64,000 nucleotides of DNA from Mycobacterium sp. ST-F2 (GTDB lineage: Bacteria; Actinomycetota; Actinomycetes; Mycobacteriales; Mycobacteriaceae), in the NCBI RefSeq assembly GCF_001905655.1, contig NZ_JMHT01000034.1:1-64000 (forward strand). The letters are read 5' to 3'. The notes under the pieces are model-generated. The model worked only from the letters and a program-made list of their open reading frames with translations, did no database searches and was not told where the DNA came from. The first letter of the stretch is position 1. Each line of letters begins with the position of its first letter. Shown here piece by piece: positions 37,952-46,309 of this stretch. The translations under genes were made by a program, and so were the position numbers.

Positions 37952-39604
37952 CTAGGCTTGTGCGCCTGCGTGTTTCGCGTGCACCTCATCGGCGGGACGC
38001 GCCTCGGTCTGCTCCTTGGCCCAGCGGTAGTCGGGCTTACCGGCCGGGGACCGCTTGACCTCGTCGACCAGCCACAGGCTGCGCGGCACCTTGTAGCCGG
38101 CGATCTCGCTGCGCACGAACGCATCCAGGTCGGCCAGCGCCGGCTTGGTGCCCTCGCGCGGCTGTACGACGGCCGCGACGTGCTGGCCGAAGCGCGGGTC
38201 CGGAACGCCGACGACCAAGGCGTCGAACACATCCGGGTGCCCCTTGAGTGCGGCCTCGACCTCTTCGGGGTAGATCTTCTCGCCGCCGGAGTTGATCGAC
38301 ACCGAGCCGCGGCCCAGCATCGTCACGCTGCCGTCGGCCTCGACCTCAGCGAAGTCACCGGGGATGGCGTAGCGAACACCGTTGATGGTCTTGAAGGTTT
38401 CCGCGGTCTTCTTCTCGTCCTTGAAGTAGCCGACCGGGATGTGCCCGCACTTGGCGATGATGCCGCGCACGCCCGAACCCGGCACGACCTCGTTGCCGTC
38501 CTCGTCGAGGACCTTGGTGTTCTTGTCGATGGTGACGCGCGGGCCGCCGGTGTGCGACTGGCCCTTCGCCACGATGCTGGTGCCACCGAAGCCGGTCTCC
38601 GACGAGCCGATCGAGTCGGTGATGATCCGGTTCGGCAGCAGCTCGAGGAACTTCTCCTTGAGGCTCGTCGAGAACAGCGCGGCGGTGCTGGCCAGCAGGA
38701 ACAGGCTCGAAAGGTCGTACTCGTTGCCGGCGTCCTGGTGCGCGAGCAGCGCGTCCAGCAGCGGCCGCGCCATGGCGTCGCCGGTGAAGAACAGCAGATT
38801 CACCTTGTGTTCGTGGATCATTCGCCACGCGGCGTCGGCGTCGAACTCCGGCATCAGCACCACGGTGTGGCCGGTGAACATGGCCATCCAGGTGGCCGAC
38901 TGCGTTGCGCCGTGGATCATCGGCGGGATGGGGAGCCGGATCATCGGCGGGTTGGTGGCAGCCTGCTTGGACAGATCGTATTCGTCGGCGATGGGCTCGC
39001 CGGTGGCGAAGTCGGTGCCGCCGAACAGCACCCGGTAGATGTCCTCGTGGCGCCACATGACGCCCTTGGGGAAGCCGGTGGTGCCACCGGTGTACAGCAG
39101 GTAGATGTCGTCCTCGCTGCGCGGGCCGAAGTCGCGCTCGGGCGAGCTGTCGGCGATGGCGGAGTAGAACTCGACGCCGCCGTACCGCTGGTAATCCAGG
39201 TCGCTGCCGTCTTCGACCACCAGCTTGGTCTTCAGCAGCGGCAGCTCGGGCAGCACGTTCGCGACCCGGTCGGAGTACTGGCGCTCGTGGATGACGGCCA
39301 CCATGTCCGAGTTCTCGAACAGGTACTTCAGTTCGCCCTCGACGTAGCGGAAGTTGACGTTGACCAGGATGGCGCCGGCTTTGACGATGCCGAGCATGCC
39401 GATCACGATCTCGATGCGGTTGCGGCAGTACAGCCCAACCTTGTCGTCCTTCTTCACACCTTGCGACTGGAGGTAGTGGGCCAGCCGGTTGGCCTTTTCC
39501 TCCAGCTGGGCATAGGTCAGCTGTTCGTCGCCACAAATCAGTGCGACGCGGTCCGGCACAGCATCGATGGCGTGCTCGGCGAGATCTGCGATGTTCAGAG
39601 CCAC
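37952..39604 (-). CDS. fadD19: FadD19, steroid-CoA ligase
   Basis: 550 residues from a GTG at 39604. ANL ligase motifs are YTGGTTGFPKGVMW, GATQSATWMAMF, SSETGFGGTS, YAIPGDFAEVEADGSVTMLGRG and the terminal KRSPAGKPDYRW with the catalytic Lys. The FadD19 group activates the full-length sterol side chain (C27 acids) and is needed for C24-branched plant sterols in actinobacteria. It is divergent from echA19; a KstR site lies 12 bases before the start. Confidence 0.93.
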   Translation of the reverse strand: MALNIADLAEHAIDAVPDRVALICGDEQLTYAQLEEKANRLAHYLQSQGVKKDDKVGLYCRNRIEIVIGMLGIVKAGAILVNVNFRYVEGELKYLFENSDMVAVIHERQYSDRVANVLPELPLLKTKLVVEDGSDLDYQRYGGVEFYSAIADSSPERDFGPRSEDDIYLLYTGGTTGFPKGVMWRHEDIYRVLFGGTDFATGEPIADEYDLSKQAATNPPMIRLPIPPMIHGATQSATWMAMFTGHTVVLMPEFDADAAWRMIHEHKVNLLFFTGDAMARPLLDALLAHQDAGNEYDLSSLFLLASTAALFSTSLKEKFLELLPNRIITDSIGSSETGFGGTSIVAKGQSHTGGPRVTIDKNTKVLDEDGNEVVPGSGVRGIIAKCGHIPVGYFKDEKKTAETFKTINGVRYAIPGDFAEVEADGSVTMLGRGSVSINSGGEKIYPEEVEAALKGHPDVFDALVVGVPDPRFGQHVAAVVQPREGTKPALADLDAFVRSEIAGYKVPRSLWLVDEVKRSPAGKPDYRWAKEQTEARPADEVHAKHAGAQA

Positions 39605-39615
39605 GTTACATAAAC

Positions 39616-39629
39616 TAGAACGTGTTACA
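39616..39629. promoter_or_regulatory. KstR operator between fadD19 and echA19
   Basis: TAGAACGTGTTACA matches the consensus exactly and is identical to the site at 30941. It serves both fadD19 (minus) and echA19 (plus); the 69-base gap holds no other feature. Confidence 0.85.
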
Positions 39630-39673
39630 TTTTGTGACAAGTCTAACGTTCTCGAGCCCGGAGGAAGGCACCT

Positions 39674-40474
39674 GTGAGCGAGCCCGAAAAAGGCCCCGAC
39701 GCCCTTATTGAGCAGCGCGGACACACGCTGATCGTCACCTTGAACCGGCCCGAGGCCCGCAACGCGCTTTCTGGCGAGATGCTCTCGATAATGGTCGAAG
39801 CCTGGGACCGCGTCGACAGCGATCCGGAGATCCGCACCTGCATCCTCACCGGCGCCGGCGGCTACTTCTGCGCCGGTATGGACCTCAAGGGCGCCACCAA
39901 GAAGCCGCCGGGCGACTCGTTCAAGGACGGCAGCTACGACCCGTCGCGCATCGACGGTCTGCTCAAGGGCCGCCGCCTGACCAAGCCGCTGATCGCCGCG
40001 GTCGAGGGCCCGGCCATCGCCGGCGGCACCGAGATCCTGCAGGGCACCGACATCCGCGTCGCCGGGGAGAGCGCCAAGTTCGGCATCTCAGAGGCGAAGT
40101 GGAGCCTGTACCCCATGGGCGGCTCGGCGGTGCGCCTGGTGCGCCAGATTCCGTACACCATCGCGTGCGACATGCTGCTGACCGGCCGCCACATCACCGC
40201 GCAGCAGGCCCTGGACTACGGGCTGATCGGCTATGTGGTTCCGGACGGCACCGCGCTGGAGAAGGCCCTCGAGATCGCCGAGGTGATCAACAACAACGGC
40301 CCGCTGGCGGTGCAGGCCATCCTGAAGACCATCCGCGAGACCGAGGGCATGCACGAGCTGGACGCCTTCAAGCCCGACACCGCCAACGGCATCCCGGTGT
40401 TCCTGTCCGAGGACTCCAAAGAAGGCCCGCTGGCGTTCAAGGAGAAGCGCGCGCCGCAGTTCAAGATGCGCTGA
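39674..40474 (+). CDS. echA19: EchA19, steroid enoyl-CoA hydratase
   Basis: 266 residues, crotonase fold. [20 protein letters not shown] oxyanion segment, [12 protein letters not shown] and [22 protein letters not shown] (with a catalytic-type Glu) are visible. EchA19 hydrates enoyl-CoA intermediates of the cholesterol side chain in M. tuberculosis. It starts at GTG 39674 after GAGGAAGG. Confidence 0.92.
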   Translation: MSEPEKGPDALIEQRGHTLIVTLNRPEARNALSGEMLSIMVEAWDRVDSDPEIRTCILTGAGGYFCAGMDLKGATKKPPGDSFKDGSYDPSRIDGLLKGRRLTKPLIAAVEGPAIAGGTEILQGTDIRVAGESAKFGISEAKWSLYPMGGSAVRLVRQIPYTIACDMLLTGRHITAQQALDYGLIGYVVPDGTALEKALEIAEVINNNGPLAVQAILKTIRETEGMHELDAFKPDTANGIPVFLSEDSKEGPLAFKEKRAPQFKMR

Positions 40475-40480
40475 CTGCGC

Positions 40481-40529
40481 GATTTGTGCACGATTTTTCG
40501 CGGCCATCGCGGAAAATCGTGCACAAATC
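40481..40529. repeat. Long near-perfect inverted repeat after echA19
   Basis: Two 22-base arms (40481-40502 and 40508-40529) starting GATTTGTGCACGATTTT pair with one mismatch around GCCAT. Each arm contains GTGCAC. The following AAAAAGGAG forms the RBS of the next gene. It can act as an echA19 terminator, and by its form may belong to a dispersed palindromic repeat family. Confidence 0.7.
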
Positions 40530-40544
40530 AAAAAGGAGCCGGGC

Positions 40545-41744
40545 ATGCACGAAGACGCCTCGCTGTTGCGGGGTCTGCTCCTGCAGTTCGCGCTGCGGAC
40601 CCTGCTGGCGGTGTTCATCGGGTTCGGCCTGATTCTGGAGCCACCGAACGCGAACCTGCGCCTGCACTGGGGCATCTTCGCCGGCTACGTCGCACTGGTC
40701 GGGGCGTGGGGCTGGTGGGCGCGACGCTCGGCAGATCAATCCGGCCGGCGCAGGCAGCGCGCGGTGGCGCTGCTGATGCTGTGCGCGGATTTGACTGTGG
40801 TGGCAGTGATTTCAGTGGACAGCGGACTCAGTTCGCCGGAAACCTGGACCTCCGACGTCATGCAGCACGGGCTGTTCCTGATCCCGCTGATCGCGGCGGC
40901 CCAGCTCGATCCCGCCGTCAGCGCCATGATCGCGATCCCCACCATCGGCACGTTCTTCATCGTGAACTGGATCGACCGGGAAGCCAATGGCAACGAGCCC
41001 TGGGGCTCGATCCTGCTGCGGACCGCCATCGTGTTCGGCCTGGCCGCCGGGTCGGTCGCACTGTCGTGGATTCAGCAATCCAGGACCCGGACCATCGCCG
41101 GCCTGGCCCAGGAACGGACCCGCTTGCTCGAAGAGGTGATCAGCCTGGAGAAGCGGGAACGCCAATCACTTTCGGAGCGCCTGCACGACGGGGCGCTGCA
41201 GTACGTCCTGGTGGCCCGGCACGACATGGAGGACGTCCGCGACGGTTCGGTCGAGGGCATGGACCGCGTCGACTTCGCGCTCGCGGAATCCTCCCGGCTG
41301 CTGCGCGACGTGGTGCGCGAACTACATCCCGAGGTGCTGGCGCGCTCCGGCCTCAAGGCCGCGATCACCGCGCTCGCCGACGGCATCGCCGCGCGGACCA
41401 ACCTCTCGGTCCACCTGGATGCCGACGGCTGGCCCGACACCCTGCGCACCGACGCCGATCATCTGCTCTACAGCGCGGCCCGCGAGTTCTCGACCAACGC
41501 GATCAAACATGCGAACGCCGACAACCTGCGATTCACGCTGGCCCACAACGGAAATCGGGCCGAACTACGCGTCGCCGACGACGGTGTCGGCATCCCTGCG
41601 GACCGGCTCGCGCAGAGCGTCGAGGACGGTCACATCGGGTTCGCGTCCATCTGCACCAAGGTGCTGGCCACCGGCGGCCAATTCACCGTCACGGGGTCGC
41701 CCGGGACCGTCATCTCGATGGCGGTGCCGGCGTCGCCCAGCTAG
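40545..41744 (+). CDS. Orphan NarL-type sensor histidine kinase
   Basis: 399 residues. About five membrane helices fill the first 175 residues. A coiled coil (RTIAGLAQERTRLLEEVISLEKRE) leads to the HisKA_3 phospho-acceptor in ERQSLSERLHDGALQYVL, then a HATPase domain with REFSTNAIKHANA (N-box), VADDGVGIPADRL (G1) and GHIGFASICTKVLATGG. No response-regulator gene is adjacent, so its partner is elsewhere. RBS AAAGGAG. Its stop codon shares the bases CTAG with the stop of the converging transporter gene. Confidence 0.86.
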   Translation: MHEDASLLRGLLLQFALRTLLAVFIGFGLILEPPNANLRLHWGIFAGYVALVGAWGWWARRSADQSGRRRQRAVALLMLCADLTVVAVISVDSGLSSPETWTSDVMQHGLFLIPLIAAAQLDPAVSAMIAIPTIGTFFIVNWIDREANGNEPWGSILLRTAIVFGLAAGSVALSWIQQSRTRTIAGLAQERTRLLEEVISLEKRERQSLSERLHDGALQYVLVARHDMEDVRDGSVEGMDRVDFALAESSRLLRDVVRELHPEVLARSGLKAAITALADGIAARTNLSVHLDADGWPDTLRTDADHLLYSAAREFSTNAIKHANADNLRFTLAHNGNRAELRVADDGVGIPADRLAQSVEDGHIGFASICTKVLATGGQFTVTGSPGTVISMAVPASPS

Positions 41745-43069
41745 AACGCCGCGCCCTGTTCGCGGTCCAGGTAGGTGATGGACTTGTTCTTCAGGACGAA
41801 GACGTACACCGCAAGCGATATCGCGATGCACACCGTCACGTAGCCGATGAACAACGGCACCTCGCCCCGCGCCTTCAGAGCTTGGTAGATCACCGGCGAT
41901 GTTCCGGCGAAGATCGAATTGGCCATCGCATACCCAACTCCCACGCCGAGTGCGCGGATGTGCGATGGGAACAGTTCGGACTTCACGAGCGCGTTGATCG
42001 ACGTGTAGCCCGTCAGGATGACGTATGCGACCGCCAGCAAGAGGAACGACACGATCGGTGAATGTGTCTGTGGCAGATAGGTGATCAGTATGTAGGTGTA
42101 GAGCAGACCGCCGACGCCGAAGAACACCAGCAGCGGTTTGCGCCCCACCTTGTCGCTGATGATCCCGCCGATCGGCTGCAACAGCATCAGGAAGATGAGC
42201 CCGGCCAGGTTGATCCACGTGGCCGTCATGGCCTGGTCCTTGTACGTCGTCTTGACGATCGTCGGGCCATTGACGCTGTAGGTGTAGAACGCCACGGTGC
42301 CGCCGAGGGTGATCAGGAAGCACACCCACAGTGACGCCCGGTATTTGGTGAACAGTTCGCGTAGCGAGCCCGCACCGGTGTCCTTGCCGGCTTTGATGGC
42401 CGCCAGCTGCTCCTCGGACAGCGACTCGTCCATGGACCGCCGCAACCAGAACACCACCACGGCTGCGACGCCACCGATGGCAAAGCCTATGCGCCAACCG
42501 AATTCGTGTACCTGAGCTTTGGTGAGCACGGTCAGGATGATCAGCAGGGTGAACTGTGCCAGCACGTGCCCGCCGACCAGTGTCACGTATTGGAACGACG
42601 AGAAGAAGCCCCGGCGCTCGCGCGTCGCCGCTTCTGACATGTACGTCGCCGACGTGCCGTATTCGCCGCCGGTGGCAAAGCCCTGCACCAGCCGGCACAG
42701 GATGAGCACGACCGGCGCGGCCGCCCCGATGGTCGCCCGCCCGGGCACCAGCGCAATCACCATGGAGCACAACGCCATCAGTGACACGCTGAACGTCAGT
42801 GCGGCCCGACGGCCCCGACGGTCGGCGTACCGGCCGAAGAACCACGAGCCCACCGGCCTGGTCAGGAAGGTGACGGCGAAGATCGCGTAGACGTAGATCG
42901 TCGAATTCTGGTCGGCCTCATCGAAGAACTGCTTCTCGAAGTAGGTGGCGAACACCGTGTAGACGTAGACGTCGTACCACTCCACCAGGTTGCCCGAGGA
43001 TCCCCGGATGGTGTTCCAGATCGCGCGGCGGTTCTCCGCCTTGCTCGACGGGATCATCGTTGTGGTCAT
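41741..43069 (-). CDS. MFS metabolite:H+ symporter, alpha-ketoglutarate permease (KgtP) type
   Basis: 442 residues with 12 membrane helices. NLVEWYDVYVYTVFATYFEKQFF at the N-terminus and FFGRYADRRGRRAAL (motif A) are typical of the metabolite:proton symporter group that includes KgtP/ShiA; GFATGGEYGTSATYMSE is also conserved there. It would import dicarboxylates such as 2-oxoglutarate; the substrate is inferred. The ATG at 43069 (MTTTMIPSS) is preferred to a start four codons earlier. Confidence 0.83.
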   Translation of the reverse strand: MTTTMIPSSKAENRRAIWNTIRGSSGNLVEWYDVYVYTVFATYFEKQFFDEADQNSTIYVYAIFAVTFLTRPVGSWFFGRYADRRGRRAALTFSVSLMALCSMVIALVPGRATIGAAAPVVLILCRLVQGFATGGEYGTSATYMSEAATRERRGFFSSFQYVTLVGGHVLAQFTLLIILTVLTKAQVHEFGWRIGFAIGGVAAVVVFWLRRSMDESLSEEQLAAIKAGKDTGAGSLRELFTKYRASLWVCFLITLGGTVAFYTYSVNGPTIVKTTYKDQAMTATWINLAGLIFLMLLQPIGGIISDKVGRKPLLVFFGVGGLLYTYILITYLPQTHSPIVSFLLLAVAYVILTGYTSINALVKSELFPSHIRALGVGVGYAMANSIFAGTSPVIYQALKARGEVPLFIGYVTVCIAISLAVYVFVLKNKSITYLDREQGAAF

Positions 43070-43158
43070 ACGGCCAATCATCGACGGCAGACGCTACACC
43101 GCACCCCAAAACCTGCCGATTCCTTGCACAATCCTCACATTGGACCCGCGAACCGGCG

Positions 43159-44364
43159 CTACAGCACCCGCGCCGTCGGAGTGAACACCACCGGCATGGC
43201 CTCGGGGCCGCTGACGAAGTTGGCGGCGCGCAGCGGGATCTCCGCACCCTCGGCCAAGCGGAGATCGGGCAGGCGCTGCAGCAGCCGCTCGGTCATCAGG
43301 CGCAGCTCGAGGCGGGCCAGCTGGTTGCCCATGCAGAAGTGGGTACCGAAACCGAAAGCCAAGTGGCTGTTGGGATTCCGGTCGATGTGGAACTCGTCGG
43401 GGTTCTCGAACTGCTCGCCGTCGAAGTTCGCCGACTCGAACATCAGCATGACCTTCTCGTCTTTTTTCAGCTCGGTGCCGTAGAACACGGTGTCAGCGGT
43501 CAGCGTGCGACACATGTTCTTGATCGGCGAGGTCCAACGCAGCATCTCCTCGATGGCACTGGGCATCAGCGACGGGTCGGCCACGAGCCGGTCCCACTGG
43601 TCGCGGTTGCGCATCAGCTGCTCGGTGCCGCCGGACAGCGTGTGCCGCGTGGTCTCGTCGCCGCCGATCAGGATCAGCAGCGTCTCCATGACGATCTCGT
43701 CGTCGCTCAGGCGCTGACCTTCGACCTCGGAGTTGATGAACACCGAAAAGAGGTCGTCGGTCGGGTTCGCCCGGCGGTCCTTGATGACGTCCATCGTGAA
43801 AGCGGTATATGCCGCAAAGGTTTCCATCAGTTTCTGGATCGACGATTCGTCCAGGTGCGACGACAGCCCCGACACCAACTCGTCGGACCAGTTGAGCAGC
43901 ATCTCGCGCTCATCGGGCACCACACCGAGCATGTCGCCGATGACGGCCATGGGCAGCGGAGCGGCCAGATCGTTGACGAAGTCGGCCTCGCCCTTCTCAC
44001 AGACGTTGTCGATCAGCGCGTCGACCAGGCGCCCGATGGACGGCACCTTGTCCATGACGCGCTTGCGGGTGAAACCGGCGTTGACGAGCTTGCGGCGCAC
44101 CAGGTGCGCCGGGTCGTCCATGTCGATCATGTAGGGCATACCCGGCTGGTCGGGACGGATACCGCCGGCGTTGGAGAACAGCTCGGCGTTGCGCTCGGCG
44201 TCGAGCACAGACTGGTACGTCGTCACCGCGGCCTGTCCGTTGCGGTCGCGGAACACCGGCTCGTTGGCCCGCATCCAGCGGTAGGCCTCGTGTGCAGCTG
44301 CCCGGTCGGCATAGAACCGGCCGTCGGCCAGGTCAACGTCGGGGCGGGTGATAACACTTGTCAC
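43159..44364 (-). CDS. cyp142: Cyp142, cholest-4-en-3-one C26/C27 hydroxylase
   Basis: 401 residues. The I-helix motif is GGDETTRH, ExxR lies in EEMLRWTSPIKNMCR, and the haem loop FGFGTHFCMGNQLAR has Cys344 as ligand. Sequence and position after the fadD19/echA19 block fit Cyp142, which oxidises the cholesterol side-chain terminus to the acid that FadD19 activates. The GTG start overlaps the stop of the upstream acetoacetate-decarboxylase-like gene (GTGA), so both come from the KstR promoter at 45106. Cyp125 was considered, but gene order favours Cyp142. Confidence 0.85.
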   Translation of the reverse strand: MTSVITRPDVDLADGRFYADRAAAHEAYRWMRANEPVFRDRNGQAAVTTYQSVLDAERNAELFSNAGGIRPDQPGMPYMIDMDDPAHLVRRKLVNAGFTRKRVMDKVPSIGRLVDALIDNVCEKGEADFVNDLAAPLPMAVIGDMLGVVPDEREMLLNWSDELVSGLSSHLDESSIQKLMETFAAYTAFTMDVIKDRRANPTDDLFSVFINSEVEGQRLSDDEIVMETLLILIGGDETTRHTLSGGTEQLMRNRDQWDRLVADPSLMPSAIEEMLRWTSPIKNMCRTLTADTVFYGTELKKDEKVMLMFESANFDGEQFENPDEFHIDRNPNSHLAFGFGTHFCMGNQLARLELRLMTERLLQRLPDLRLAEGAEIPLRAANFVSGPEAMPVVFTPTARVL

Positions 44365-45095
44365 TTGATCTCCTGAGCATCGGCGAAGGTCATGTCTACG
44401 TTGTCAGCGGAACCGGAAAGCATGGCGCGTTTCGGCAATCCGAGCGCCGCGAGTTCGCGGGCATACGGGTGGTCACCCAGGCGCACCGTCACGCCGCCAG
44501 GCCGGTACCGCACACCGGACGGCAGCCATACGCCCGCAGTCTCCCGGGTGATGCCATCGAGATGCGAGTACGTCGGCGACTGTTGCGGTTTGGACGGCGC
44601 GGGCACCGGGAATCCTGGCCGGAAATCCATCCCGACAGCGAATTGGCCATCGATGGTGACGTCGAAGCCGAAGTTCTTGCCACCCCGAAGGTTGAAGTCC
44701 GCCATCACCTTTGGGTAGCCCCAGATGTTCCGGCCGGCCTCGAGGGTGAAGGCCTGGTCTACGGGCATGTGATGGACGAACGCTCCGGCCGACTGCAGGG
44801 CCCGCAGGCCCGACGCGTTCGATCCCGGCGGGTTCACCATGACATTGGTGGAGTATTCGTGATACTGGCCAAGGTCGCCGTCAACGAAGTGCATCAACGT
44901 CAGCACTGCCACCGCCCGGCGCGGGCGATACTGGCACACCTGCAGGCCGCTGTAGTCGATCATGCGTTGCGCAGCATCGGCGTCGACCGAAAACATCGCC
45001 ATGTGCTGCGTCGCTTTGCGAACGCGCACCGGCATGGTCAGCACGGTGCCCGCAATGGTGTGTTGCGAGGGCGTAGACCCGGTGGCGTCAGTCAC
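44361..45095 (-). CDS. Acetoacetate decarboxylase-like protein (Rv3519-like)
   Basis: 244 residues of the acetoacetate-decarboxylase superfamily (RNIWGYPKVMADFNLRGGKNFGFDV). The active-site Lys of true decarboxylases may correspond to the Lys of YPKVMA. Rv3519 is a KstR-regulon member of unknown reaction. It is translationally coupled to cyp142 and has the KstR site 11 bases upstream of its start. Confidence 0.75.
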   Translation of the reverse strand: MTDATGSTPSQHTIAGTVLTMPVRVRKATQHMAMFSVDADAAQRMIDYSGLQVCQYRPRRAVAVLTLMHFVDGDLGQYHEYSTNVMVNPPGSNASGLRALQSAGAFVHHMPVDQAFTLEAGRNIWGYPKVMADFNLRGGKNFGFDVTIDGQFAVGMDFRPGFPVPAPSKPQQSPTYSHLDGITRETAGVWLPSGVRYRPGGVTVRLGDHPYARELAALGLPKRAMLSGSADNVDMTFADAQEIK

Positions 45096-45104
45096 AGCAC
45101 AAAT

Positions 45105-45120
45105 CTAGAACAGGTTCTAG
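45105..45120. promoter_or_regulatory. KstR operator before the Rv3519-like/cyp142 operon
   Basis: CTAGAAC-AG-GTTCTAG is a perfect palindrome that contains an exact KstR consensus (45106-45119). It overlaps a second inverted repeat at 45118-45141. Confidence 0.88.
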
Positions 45121-45141
45121 ACACTTTGCAATAAGTGTCTA
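45118..45141. promoter_or_regulatory. Second inverted repeat overlapping the KstR site
   Basis: TAGACACTT-TGCAAT-AAGTGTCTA has perfect 9-base arms and shares three bases with the KstR palindrome. It may be the site of another regulator or a transcript hairpin. Confidence 0.5.
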
Positions 45142-45204
45142 CTGCGCTGTTTGCGAGCAGGCGCAAAACTGCACCTTGGCGTGCCAAAACGACAGCTTTA
45201 CGAC

Positions 45205-45221
45205 AGTTCGCGGAGCGAACT
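45205..45221 (-). terminator. Small stem-loop at the end of the LLM gene
   Basis: AGTTCGC and GCGAACT pair around GGA, overlapping the stop codon of the minus-strand LLM gene. It is a weak terminator candidate. Confidence 0.3.
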
Positions 45222-46251
45222 AGACCAATTCAGCCAGCTGGTTGATCTGCTCGACCGACTTGGCCCCGACCACCATCATGGTCACGCCCGAGGCCTCCCA
45301 GGCCTTGATCTGCTCCTTGACGTAGTCAAGGTTGCCGACGATCGCGGAGTCGTCGACCAGCTCGTCCGGAATGACCTTGGCGGCCTCGTCTTTGCGGTCG
45401 CTGCGGAACAACTTGGTGACGTCGTCGACCACCTCGGAGTAGCCCATGCGGCGGTACACCTCGGCGTGGAAGTTGGTGTCCTCCGACCCCATGCCACCCA
45501 TGTAGAGCGCGAGGTGCGGCTTCATCATCTCCATGACCATCGGCCGGTCGTCAGTGACGATGATCTGCGCGGTGGCACAGATTTCGAACGTCTCGCGGGT
45601 CCGGCGGGCACCCGGACGGGCAAAGCCCTCGTCGAGCCATTCGTTGTACATGCCGGAGATCCGCGGCGAGTAGAAGATCGGCAGCCAGCCGTCGGCGATC
45701 TCAGCGGCCAGCGCGACATTCTTGGGCCCTTCGGCGCCGAGCATCACCGGGATATCCGCGCGTAGCGGATGGGTGATCGGCTTGAGCGGCTTGCCCAGAC
45801 CAGTGGTGCCCTCCCCCGAGAGCGGCAGCGGGTAGTGCGGACCGGCACTGGTCACCGGGGCTTCGCGGGCCCAGACCTGGCGCAGGATGTCGATGTATTC
45901 GCGGGTGCGGGCCAACGGCTTCGGGAATTTCTGGCCGTACCAGCCCTCGACGACCTGCGGTCCCGAGACGCCGAGGCCCAGGATGTGGCGGCCGCCCGAC
46001 AGGTGGTCGAGGGTCAGCGCCGCCATGGCGCACGCCGTGGGCGTGCGGGCTGACATCTGGATCACCGAGGTACCCAGGCGCATACGCGTGGTTTCCCGGC
46101 CCCACCAGGCCAGCGGCGTGTAGGCATCCGAGCCCCAGGCCTCGGCGGTGAAGACGGTGTCGAACCCGGCTTCCTCCGCGGCCGCGACCAGTGTCGCGTG
46201 GTCGGTGGGCGCCTTGGCGCCCCAGTATCCGAGCTGCAAACCGAGTTTCAT
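45220..46251 (-). CDS. LLM-class F420-dependent oxidoreductase (Rv3520c-like)
   Basis: 343 residues of the luciferase-like fold: LGLQLGYWGAK, TVFTAEAWGSDAYTPLAWWG, LDHLSGGRHILGLGVSGPQVVEGWYGQ and VMLGAEGPKNVALAAEIADGWLPIFYSP. It fits the Rv3520c group in place and size. These proteins are thought to use F420 and are induced on cholesterol; the reaction is unknown. It is divergent from the Rv3521-like gene with a KstR site between. Confidence 0.88.
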   Translation of the reverse strand: MKLGLQLGYWGAKAPTDHATLVAAAEEAGFDTVFTAEAWGSDAYTPLAWWGRETTRMRLGTSVIQMSARTPTACAMAALTLDHLSGGRHILGLGVSGPQVVEGWYGQKFPKPLARTREYIDILRQVWAREAPVTSAGPHYPLPLSGEGTTGLGKPLKPITHPLRADIPVMLGAEGPKNVALAAEIADGWLPIFYSPRISGMYNEWLDEGFARPGARRTRETFEICATAQIIVTDDRPMVMEMMKPHLALYMGGMGSEDTNFHAEVYRRMGYSEVVDDVTKLFRSDRKDEAAKVIPDELVDDSAIVGNLDYVKEQIKAWEASGVTMMVVGAKSVEQINQLAELV

Positions 46252-46286
46252 AGCGTTGCCTTCCCGCGCATGCTTGCCACGATTGT

Positions 46287-46300
46287 TAGAACCTGTTCTA
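46287..46300. promoter_or_regulatory. KstR operator between the Rv3520c-like and Rv3521-like genes
   Basis: TAGAACCTGTTCTA is an exact consensus match with perfect TAGAAC/GTTCTA arms. It controls the LLM gene (minus) and the Rv3521-like/ltp4/ltp3 operon (plus). Confidence 0.87.
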
Positions 46301-46309
46301 CTCGATGCC

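Noticed and set aside
37958..39613. 551-codon plus-strand frame
   Set aside because: Opposite fadD19; the composition is that of a reverse-complement shadow and it would cover the KstR promoter region.
43159..44364. Cyp125 as identity for the second P450
   Set aside because: The place beside the Rv3519-like, Rv3520c-like and Rv3521-like genes fits Cyp142; Cyp125 lies further along in known genomes.
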